Positions 15,101 through 27,100 of a DNA stretch of 64,000 bases are shown one piece after another (position 1 is the stretch's first letter; each line of letters opens with the position of its first letter). A program made the translations under genes and the position numbers. This stretch comes from Ridgeia piscesae (taxonomy: Eukaryota > Annelida > Polychaeta > Sabellida > Siboglinidae). The notes under the pieces are model-generated. The model was given only the letters and a program-made list of their open reading frames with translations, ran no database searches and was not told where the DNA came from. The DNA is taken from positions 18,501 to 82,500 of the forward strand of contig JAODUO010000070.1 in assembly GCA_025642075.2 (NCBI GenBank), given 5' to 3'.

Positions 15101-18100
15101 TGTTAAACCTACCACCATGACAGTCGCTACCACTACCTTGTCAAGTAGGCTATTTTATGTGTTAAACCTACCACCATGACAGTCGCTACCACTACCCTAT
15201 CAAGTAGGCTATTTTATGTGTTAAACCTACCACCATGACAGTCGCTACCACTACCTTGTCAAGTAGGCTATTTTATGTGTTAAAACTACTACCACGACAG
15301 TCGCTACCAGTACCTTGTCAAGTAGGCTATTTTATGTGTTAAACCTACTACCGCGACAGTCGCTACCACTACCCTATCAAATAGGCTATTTTATGTGTTA
15401 AACCTACCACCATGACAGTCGCTACCACTACCTTGTCAAGTAGGCTATTTTATGTGTTAAACCTACCACCATGACAGTCGCTACCACTACCCTGTCAAGT
15501 AGGCTATTTTATGTGTTAAACCTACCACCATGACAGTCGCTACCACTACCTTGTCAAGTAGGCTATTTTATGTGTTAAACCTACCACCATGACAGTCGCT
15601 ACCACTACCTTGTCAAGTAGGCTATTTTATGTGTTAAACCTACCACCATGACAGTCGCTACCACTACCTTGTCAAGTAGGCTATTTTATGTGTTAAACCT
15701 ACCACCACGACAGTCGCTACCACTACCCTGTCAAGTAGGCTATTTTATGTGTTAAACCTACCACCACGACAGTCGCTACCACTACCTTGTCAAGTAGGCT
15801 ATTTTATGTGTTAAACCTACCACCACGACAGTCGCTACCACTACCCTGTCAAGTAGGCTATTTTATGTGTTAAACCTACCACCACGACAGTCGCTACCAC
15901 TACCTTGTCAAGTAGGCTATTTTATGTGTTAAACCTACCACCACGACAGTCGCTACCACTACCTTGTCAAGTAGGCTATTTTATGTGTTAAACCTACCAC
16001 CACGACAGTCGCTACCACTACCCTGTCAAGTAGGCTATTTTATGTGTTAAACCTACCACCACGACAGTCGCTACCACTACCCTGTCAAGTAGGCTATTTT
16101 ATGTGTTAAACCTACCACCACGACAGTCGCTACCACTACCCTGTCAAGTAGGCTATTTTATGTGTTAAACCTACCACCATGACAGTTGCTACCACTACCC
16201 TATCAAGTAGGCTATTTTATGTGTTAAACCTACCACCATGACAGTCGCTACCACTACCTTGTCAAGTAGGCTATTTTATGTGTTAAACCTACCACCATGA
16301 CAGTCGCTACCACTACCCTATCAAGTAGGCTATTTTATGTGTTAAACCTACCACCATGACAGTCGCTACCACTACCTTGTCAAGTAGGCTATTTTATGTG
16401 TTAAAACTACTACCACGACAGTCGCTACCACTACCTTGTCAAGTAGGCTATTTTATGTGTTAAACCTACTACCACGACAGTCGCTACCACTACCCTGTCA
16501 AGTAGGCTATTTTATGTGTTAAATCTACTACCACGACAGTCGCTACCACTACCCTGTCAAGTAGGCTATTTTATGTGTTAAAACTACTACCACGACAGTC
16601 GCTACCACTACCTTGTCAAGTAGGCTATTTTATGTGTTAAATCTACTACCACGACAGTCGCTACCACTACCTTGTCAAGTAGGCTATTTTATGTGTTAAA
16701 TCTACTACCACGACAGTCGCTACCACTACCCTGTCAAGTAGGCTATTTTATGTGTTAAATCTACCACCACGACAGTCGCTACCACTACCCTGTCAAGTAG
16801 GCTATTTTATGTGTTAAATCTACTACCACGACAGTCGCTACCACTACCCTGTCAAGTAGGCTATTTTATGTGTTAAATCTACTACCACGACAGTCGCTAC
16901 CACTACCTTGTCAAGTAGGCTATTTTATGTGTTAAATCTACTACCACGACAGTCGCTACCACTACCCTGTCAAGTAGGCTATTTTATGTGTTAAATCTAC
17001 TACCACGACAGTCGCTACCACTACCCTGTCAAGTAGGCTATTTTATGTGTTAAATCTACTACCACGACAGTCGCTACCACTACCTTGTCAAGTAGGCTAT
17101 TTTATGTGTTAAACCTACTACCACGACAGTCGCTACCACTGCCCTGTCAAGTAGGCTATTTTATGTGTTAAACCTACTACCACGACAGTCGCTACCACTA
17201 CCCTGGGAAGTAGGCTATTTTATGTGTTAAACCTACTACCACGACAGTCGCTACCACTACCCTGTCAAGTAGGCTATTTTATGTGTTAAACCTACTACCA
17301 CGACAGTCGCTACCACTACCTTGTCAAGTAGGCTATTTTATGTGTTAAACCTACCACCACGACAGTCGCTACCACTACCTTGTCAAGTAGGCTATTTTAT
17401 GTGTTAAACCTACTACCACGACAGTCGCTACCACTACCCTGTCAAGTAGGCTATTTTATGTGTTAAACCTACCACCACGACAGTCGCTACCACTACCCTG
17501 TCAAGTAGGCTATTTTATGTGTTAAATCTACTACCACGACAGTCGCTACCACTACCCTGTCAAGTAGGCTATTTTATGTGTTAAACCTACCACCACGACA
17601 GTCGCTACCACTACCCTGTCAAGTAGGCTATTTTATGTGTTAAACCTACCACCACGACAGTCGCTACCACTACCCTGTCAAGTAGGCTATTTTATGTGTT
17701 AAACCTACCACCACGACAGTCGCTACCACTACCTTGTCAAGTAGGCTATTTTATGTGTTAAACCTACTACCACGACAGTCGCTACCACTACCCTGTCAAG
17801 TAGGCTATTTTATGTGTTAAACCTACCACCACGACAGTCGCTACCACTACCCTGTCAAGTAGGCTATTTTATGTGTTAAACCTACCACCATGACAGTCGC
17901 TACCACTACCTTGTCAAGTAGGCTATTTTATGTGTTAAACCTACTACCACGACAGTCGCTACCACTACCCTGTCAAGTAGGCTATTTTATGTGTTAAACC
18001 TACTACCACGACAGTCGCTACCACTACCCTGTCAAGTAGGCTATTTTATGTGTTAAACCTACCACCATGACAGTCGCTACCACTACCTTGTCAAGTAGGC

Positions 18101-21100
18101 TATTTTATGTGTTAAACCTACTACCGCGACAGTCGCTACCACTACCCTGTCAAGTAGGCTATTTTATGTGTTAAACCTACCACCATGACAGTCGCTACCA
18201 CTACCCTGTCAAGTAGGCTATTTTATGTGTTAAATCTACTACCGCGACAGTCGCTACCACTACCTTGTCAAGTAGGCTATTTTATGTGTTAAACCTACCA
18301 CCATGACAGTCGCTACCACTACCTTGTCAAGTAGGCTATTTTATGTGTTAAACCTACCACCATGACAGTCGCTACCACTACCCTGTCAAGTAGGCTATTT
18401 TATGTGTTAAATCTACTACCACGACAGTCGCTACCACTACCCTGTCAAGTAGGCTATTTTATGTGTTAAATCTACTACCACGACAGTCGCTACCACTACC
18501 CTGTCAAGTAGGCTATTTTATGTGTTAAACCTACCACCATGACAGTCGCTACCACTACCCTGTCAAGTAGGCTATTTTATGTGTTAAATCTACTACCGCG
18601 ACAGTCACTACCACTACCTTGTCAAGTAGGCTATTTTATGTGTTAAATCTACTACCGCGACAGTCGCTACCACTACCCTGTGAAGTAGGCTATTTTATGT
18701 GTTAAACCTACTACCGCGACAGTCGCTACCACTACCCTGGGAAGTAGGCTATTTTATGTGTTAAACCTACTACCGCGACAGTCACTACCAAGTAATAGAA
18801 TGTCAAATGTAAAATAAGTTGCAATTTTTTCTCTCTGGTTCCATAGTGATTTTGTGGCCATTTTTTAAATGGCCACCAAGTTTAATTTCCCCTTATTTTA
18901 ATAACAGTTTCATCTAGAGCAATAATTTTTGTGTGTGGAAATATGTTTCATGGCACAACCCAGCTAACAAAATCAGGTTATCAGAATGTTATTTCTATTT
19001 TACGATAACGTTAGCTGGTAACGTTCTCCTAATGTTTTTTAGGAAAGTTTTCTTTACGTTCCCTTAACGTTATATATTTGTTACTGCATAACCTAATTAC
19101 AACCTGCTAACATTACGGGAACGTTACGTGTTTGCTGGGAGATCTATATACCCACTCTGACTGTGACACAAGGACAGTCTTGAATACAACAGAATTAAAC
19201 ACACGAACACAATTTATGTTTTGTTAATGATGACTGATTCTTAGTTTGTACATGCAGAAAATGACTTATAATGGTATTTTAGCATATATACTATCAAGTC
19301 ATAACAGCAACATGCTAGGAATACTTATGCATTGTTTATTGCATATCAAACATATATTGATATGACATCAGATTAAGTACATCATTGCTACAAAACAAAT
19401 GCATCATCAGTTACATCTAGCAAAAAAAAACCAGTATGCTGTGTCTAAGTAAGAAAATGGTATATGCAACAATGTAATTATGTAACAAAGGTAAGCACCT
19501 ATTGTTAAAGGCCAGACTGACCCATCTCCATGACTCATCTAGTTGATATGGCGGAGGTGAAATGAGCACACACTGACAATGTTGAAACTTGTTTCTTAAA
19601 ATCAAGGTGGCGATCAATGACAACACCAAGGTTATGAACAAATCTTGAGGCAGTAATCGTGGCGTCCCCTACACGTATAACACTACCGTCAACAAGTGCA
19701 GTGGCCGAGGCAGTCTTTGGTATTACCGGCTGATATTCGGTTTTGTTGTTATTCATACACATGTAGATAGATGCCATCCACATATTGACATCTCAACAGA
19801 CCTCCATGCATCGTAGAGTAGCTGATAATGCTGTCGCTGTTAGATCAAAACGACAGTACAACTGCAGGTCATCAGTGTAGTGATGGAAACAAAGTCCATA
19901 CGCCAATGGGCGAATGAGCTGAACCTTGCGGGACATCAGATGTCACACGTGTTGTATTTGATGACGCATCATGAATGACAACTCGCTGGGTCCGTCCCTC
20001 CAGATAGGATTGCAGCCAGGCAAGCGCCTTGCCAACAAAGCCGTAACGCAATTGAAGCTGCTGGATCATTATGTTGTGATTGACAGTGTCAAAGGCCGCA
20101 CTGAAGTCAATCACAACAAGTGCTGTGCCTTGTCTATTGTCCATAGCTGCTATCATGGCACTTGTTACACACAACAACGCTGTTTCTGTTGAATGGTTCT
20201 TCCAGTAGGCTGATTGGAAACAATCTTTCATTCGCTGTTCAGAAATATGAGAGATAATTCTACGTGCGACAACTTTCTCGATGACTTTTCCCAAGTGGCT
20301 TAGATTGCTAATTGGGCGGTAGTTACTGAGTATGTCCTTGTTGAGTGATTGCTTCTTGAGCTATGGCCGGACAGTTGCATGCTTAAGCAGTGCAGGCATG
20401 ACTGCATTCTCGAGTGAAGCATTAGTAACATATGTGATGATAGGCACCATAGTTTCCACGTTGTCACTTAGTTGTTTAGTAGGTAATGGGTCGAGTATGC
20501 ATGTTTTACCCCTAATGGCAAGAATATTAGAAATTTTGGCAGTTGTAGTTGGCTCAAAGACTTTGATGGATGCAGTAAAACAAGGGGTTTCGCCAGGTTC
20601 TGGGTCAACAGCAGTAGTGCGGTGCAAATTAACCAGTAATTTGTCGATCTTTTCTTGGAAGAAACGTGAGAATGTTTCACAACCATCCACCATTGAGCAA
20701 AATTTGTGATTTTGCAACCGTTGGACGTCAAATCAACTAAGAATGCTAAACATGTCCTTGTTATTAGCATTCTGGAATTGTCCGCAATAGTGTTGGGTTT
20801 TCTTCCTAGCAATCATTGTTGTGCAGTCGTCGCAAGCTTTGATGTATATATGGCGATGTATTTCAAGCTGTGTTCTTCTCCACACATTCTCACACGATCG
20901 CCTCTTCCTTCTTGCGTGTGTCATGCCACGGTTGCTGCGAATTGCTCTTTATACGCACATTGTGCCAAGGAGCGTGCTTGTCTAGGCAGTCAGAAAGACA
21001 AGTGTTGTAGGTCAATATTAAATCATCTACGTGTTGACCATCAACAAGGCCACACATAGTGGAACACGTAGATTTGATGTCATCACAGAAAGCCGCAGCA

Positions 21101-24100
21101 TCCATGTTACAGAAGTTGCGCTTCGCAATTACTGAAGTTCTGTTTTATGGGTGGGTGAATTAACATGTTGCAATAGATTGAACGCATCAAGCAGATTACA
21201 AAGTGGTTCTGATTTCGTTACATCATCAAAATGAATGTTGAAGTCACCAGCTATGATGGTTGGTGTAACGGAAACAGATACATCAGTAAATAAGCATTCA
21301 AGTTCAGTATAGAATTCAGATGAAGTTCCCGATGATCGACTTGAAGCAGATGGATGACACACATATTGAATGATATAGAATCTGCTGCAGAGAACTGCAT
21401 GTGCAACAGTTCAAATGTATTGCAATGGAGACTAGGAAGAATCTTCGTTGCAAATGTGTTGCGGTGCAAGATTGCAACTCCGCCGCCACGACGAGATGAT
21501 CTTGCCACATGCTAGAAGACAAACCCGGGTGGTGTCACTTCAGCGATAACAAGGTCGTCACCAGTTTTTCTCAACCACGTCTCGGTAATTGCTACGATAT
21601 CGCATTCATGTTCACAAACGTATTTGTTCATTTGGAGTGCTTTATTGCATACCGATCGAGCATTTAGCAATGTAACTTTGATGATTGGTGTATGATGTGG
21701 CACAACTGACAAAGTACTTACATATGTCAAGTTCGCTTTGACACTGCATAGCTGACGAACAGTTCCTGGAGTATCTTCACAGCGGTTCGTGATCCATGTT
21801 TCAATTGGACGCCCTGCAGGACTCGCCGGTGCCAAGGTTGTTGTCACTACTGACACTGTCATCATCACTGCCGACGGTATCGTTGTCGCTGCCAACAGTA
21901 TCGTTGTCGGTGCCGACGGTGTCATTGTCGCTGCCGACGGTATCATTGTCGCTGCCCACGGGATCGTTGTCGCTGCCAACGGGATCGTTGTCGCTGCCAA
22001 CAGTGTCGTTTTAGCTGCCTACGGTCTCATTGTCGCTGCCAACGATATCGTTGTCGCTGTCGACTGTTTCACTGTAGCTGCCGATTGTATCGTCCGTGTC
22101 GTTGTCGTTGTTGCTGCCCACGGTGTCGTTGTTGCTGCCCACGGTGTCATCATTGTTGCTGCCCACGGTGTCGTTGTCATTGTCGCTGCCCACGGTGTCG
22201 TCATTGTTGCTGCCCACGGTGTCGTTGTTGCTGCCCACGGTGTCGTTGTCATTGTTGCTGCCCACGGTGTCGTTGTCATTGTTGCTGCCCACGGTGTCGT
22301 TGTCATTGTTGCTGCCCACGGTGTCGTTGTCGTTGTTGCTGCCCACGGTGTCGTTGTCATTGTCGCTGCCCACGGTGTCGTCATTGTCGCTGCCCACGGT
22401 GTCGTTGTCGTTGTTGCGCCCACCGGTGTCTGTCGTCGTTGTTGCTGCCCACGGTGTCGTTGTCATTGTTGCTGCCCACGGTGTCGTTGTCATTGTTGCT
22501 GCCCACGGTGTCGTTGTCATTGTTGCTGCCCACGGTGTCGTTGTCATTGTTGCTGCCCACGGTGTCGTTGTCATTGTTGCTGCCCACGGTGTCGTTGTCG
22601 TTGTTGCGCCCACGGTGTCGTCGTCGTTGTTGCTGCCCACGGTGTCGTTGTCATTGTTGCTGCCCACGGTGTCGTTGTCATTGTTGCTGCCCACGGTGTC
22701 GTTGTCATTGTTGCTGCCCACGGTGTCGTTGTCATTGTTGCTGCCCACGGTGTCGTTGTCATTGTTGCTGCCCACGGTGTCGTTGTCGTTGTCGCTGCCC
22801 ACGGTGTCGTTGTCATTGTCGCTGCCCACGGTGTCGTTGTCATTGTTGCTGCCCACGGTGTCGTTGTTGCTGCCCACGGTGTCGTTGTCATTGTTGCTGC
22901 CCACGGTGTCGTTGTCATTGTCGCTGCCCACGGTGTCGTTGTCATTGTTGCTGCCCACGGTGTCGTTGTTGCTGCCCACGGTGTCGTTGTCATTGTTGCT
23001 GCCCACGGTGTCGTTGTCATTGTTGCTGCCCACGGTGTCGTTGTCATTGTTGCTGCCCACGGTGTCGTTGTCATTGTTGCTGCCCACGGTGTCGTTGTCA
23101 TTGTTGCTGCCCACGGTGTCGTTGTCATTGTTGCTGCCCACGGTGTCGTTGTCATTGTCGCTGCCCACGGTGTCGTTGTCATTGTCGCTGCCCACGGTGT
23201 CGTTGTCATTGTTGCTGCCCACGGTGTCGTTGTCATTGTTGCTGCCCACGGTGTCGTTGTCGTTGTCGCTGCCCACGGTGTCGTTGTCGTTGTTGCTGCC
23301 CACGGTGTCGTTGTCGTTGTTGCTGCCCACGGTGTCGTTGTCGTTGTCGCTGCCCACGGTGTCGTTGTCGTTGTCGTTGTTGCTGCCCACGGTGTCGTTG
23401 TCATTGTCGCTGCCCACAGTGTCGTTGTCGTTGTCGCTGCCCACGGTGTCGTTGTCATTGTCGCTGCCCACGGTGTCGTTGTCATTGTCGCTGCCCACAG
23501 TGTCATTGTCGTTGTTGCTGCCCACGGTGTCGTTGTCGTTGTTGCGCCCACAGTGTCGTTGTCGTTGTTGCGCCCACGGTGTCATTGTCATTGTTGCTGC
23601 CCACGGTGTCGTTGTCATTGTCGCTGCCCACGGTGTCGTTGTCGTTGTTGCTGCCCACGGTGTCGTTGTCGTTGTTGCTGCCCACGGTGTCGTTGTCATT
23701 GTTGCGCCCACAGTGTCATTGTCGTTGTTGCTGCCCACGGTGTCGTTGTCGTTGTTGCTGCCCACGGTGTCGTTGTCGTTGTTGCGCCCACAGTGTCATT
23801 GTCGTTGTTGCTGCCCACGGTGTCGTTGTCGTTGTTGCGCCCACAGTGTCATTGTCGTTGTTGCGCCCACAGTGTCATTGTCGTTGTTGCTGCCCACGGT
23901 GTCGTTGTCGTTGTCGCTGTCGCTGCCTACAGTGTCCTCAGTTCAGCGTAAATCCACAGAAACACACAGTAATTAGGAGAGCACAATTAGGCCTGCTGCC
24001 TGCTAGACGCTACCTCATTTTGATAACCCATCTTCAAAAACCGAGAAAATCAACATAAACTATTGGTGAGCTATAATAAACTACAAGAACGATTAAATAC

Positions 24101-27100
24101 ATGCTCTATACAGCTTGGTCACCGTATACCACAAGTGGTTCCACATAGTCGATACTTATGCGTTAAAACGCTTTGAATGCCAAAGCTTGCCAACGCCTGA
24201 ATAGCGGCCTGCCGTACAGAAGTGTCGCAAGTGGTGAGGCTGCTAAATGGACATGCCGTATGGAAATGATTAAAAACGTAAACTTGACAGAGCTAAACTT
24301 GTAAACAATGAAATATATAAATAATGACGACATTTAGATTTTGGCACCGTATGGAAGCCATCTTGGATTATAACAAAGCCAAGCAAGTGGCCATCCAGCC
24401 AAAATTTGATTAAAACACCAAGAACTATTGAATAATGCAAAAAACTATTGTAAACAGACACTGCAAGGTTCCTGTGCTGAGCCACCCGACGAAATGCTGA
24501 TTTATGATTAGTCATGGGCATAGGACATGAGATACACAAGTATCTGCACAATAATTTATGATGTGTATTTATTTGCAGCAGATCCAGGATCAGCAGGAGA
24601 ACCAGAACCAGAACCAACACCACCAGAACCAGCAGTAGAACCAACAAAAGCAGAATCAGTAGTAGAACCAACACAAGCAGAATCAACACTAGCAGAACCA
24701 ACAGTAGCAGGAGAACCAGTAGACGAGCCAAAACAAAAGGCAACACAGGCAGAAGTAGAAACAGAAGCAAAAGCAACAGAAGCATCACCAACGGTGGCAG
24801 GACCAGGCAAAAAGGAAGAAGCAAAGCCTGTTGTGGGCAAGCCATCTAATACTACTTCCGGAAAGACACAGACTGGTAAGATATTTTGTCATTTATGTAT
24901 AGAAATGATAATAGATAGAAAATACCATGTTTTCAACAGCATGAATAAAACCAAAATTAATATATTTAAATAACAGTTTATAGAATGTTATGTTTAAGCC
25001 ATGAAAGATGATAAAGGCTGGAGTTCCATGGTATATCATGATAGACCTTTGGTGTGTATAGTAAGGGTGCTTACAAGGCTCAATTTGGTTGAAATCCATA
25101 TTGTTGACTTACAGTTTTGTAAAAAAAAACTGTTGTGGGCATGTCAGATTTTTGATAAGAATGAGTGTTATCATTTTACCAAATATTCTACTAGGTTGCG
25201 TACTATCATATACGTGCATACATGTGACGAGTTATTCATAAATACAAGTTGTTATTTGTTAAGATGTTTGCACCATTGTGGGAATGCATATATCCTTATG
25301 AAACTACTGAAATGACTATCATGTATCCAGGTACTACAATGTATCCAGGTACACCTTATAAATGTACAACAATAATTATTTTTGGACAAGTATTATTTTA
25401 TTTGTTGAATGTGCAGTGTGCTGTTTGGGACACCAAATATAATTATTTTGTGCACAGTATGTTTTCGGAGAGCTGAGAATTGAATAAATTTTAATTGTTC
25501 GAATACATACCGCCACTATGGTACAGTCTTATACCATGGACTGAGCCTCCCATGCTGTTAATGCTTTTCATGGGTCACTGTATGTACAGTTGGAAATTCC
25601 ACAACCACCCCAAACAAATTCACTATACTAACACCCTCAGCCCAGCAAACAAACTTCATCACTTTTAACACATGAATGTACTATTTCAGCGATTTTTCAA
25701 TGTTACAAATGTGGCGACCAGAGTAATCTCCAGAAGAGCTGCAAGAAGATAACTAAGGCTACACCGCTAACCACCTGTAGTAAAAAAGAATGCTGGGTGA
25801 GTGCATGTACATTGAAGTCTGTTGAGTCATCTGTGAATCTTCTTAATTTTTACCACCACCAAAACATTATTCTTATACAGTGTGGGAGTTACATTGTTAA
25901 AGGGAAACAATAGGCAGTGTTTTTGGTGATATGGGCCTGCCAAAGTTAATAAAAAGTAAAAACTTCCAGTAACAGTCGGCGGTTTGCTAGAAATCTTTTT
26001 AGAACACACAGCCATAGAAAGTCTATGGTCTAAACCGTCTTAAAAACAGAATGACTTAGTGGAGTCAAATTGGTCGGCGTGAACTGTGCATATGTTTAAC
26101 TTTCTCACCTAACCATGAAAACGACCATCAACAGCCACTAAACTTTTCACATATCTCACATACATATACTATGTTACAAAAAATCACTTGCATTTCTCTA
26201 ACAAAGAAACTTCATAAAAGAAATGCATAAATCTCGACAGATGGCAACTCGACGTATTCGGCTACAAGCAACTCCGATGCTACAGTAAACTACATGTAAT
26301 ATAAAACTTTCATCAGCATTTTTTAAAATATGGAACTATGGTTTACCAAAAAGACTCTGCAGGGCTGGACTCGTTCGACCGGATCGAGTGTCATGAATGT
26401 TAAGAAGACCAAGGTAGAGATCTTCCCCTGACACCTTATGTTTTCTCCATAGCCACTTTGCAGCTTGTACCGTCATTCTGGCCATATGTTTGGCATAACC
26501 GTTGCCTGGCTGCGACTGCTGATGTTGTTCTCGCTCTAGCTGACTAATGTTTGCGGTGTACCACGTCAACAGAAAGTGTTCTCAGTTTTCTGACCAGTGT
26601 TTTGGAGGCTGTTTCTGGAATGAACTATGGTAATCTGTCGTTATAATGGTCCCTTCCAGCCCACCCGAATGAATCTGACTCTACTTTGTGCCAGCTAGGG
26701 TAGTGCCAGCAACTCAGTTGTGACCAATCACCCTGCAGGTCAGGAACAAGTAACACCAGGGCCAGCAGTCGGTGTCGGAGCACATACGTGAACAGTCATT
26801 TTAGTCATTCATTCTTCTGCGGAACCGCAAAATTCCATGTTCGCAAACCCGATTTGGCCATTTCTGTGATTCGTCCAAGTCAGAATTTTCATTTTTTTAA
26901 TTTTTTAAAATTTTTAATAATAAACTGGTCAAAAATGGATAACAAATTAAACTTTTGTCTCGATTCCTGACGTGCCGTAGATCGCTTTCACGACCATCCT
27001 TTTAAATGTAAGGTTATCTAGGAACTGCGAGTCAGGGCACAACTTACAATTTGCATAGCTGCATATCATTATAACAGTAGAAGACCAAATAGGGCCGATT

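Noticed and set aside
8484..18788. CRISPR-like appearance of a regular direct-repeat array
   Set aside because: The whole 59-bp unit is repeated; there are no unique spacers, no cas genes, and the setting is a eukaryotic intron.
21789..24058. Open frames of 300-720 codons on both strands, such as (AAHGVVVIV)n, (CCCPRCRCH)n and (GSNNDNDTV)n
   Set aside because: They are shadows of the 27-bp minisatellite: the period is a multiple of three, all frames are open, and no start, splice or flanking gene structure supports translation.
24270..24845. 191-codon leucine-rich minus-strand frame
   Set aside because: Antisense shadow of Ly6-like exon 4, whose CAG/GAA-type codons read as Leu/Val on the other strand.
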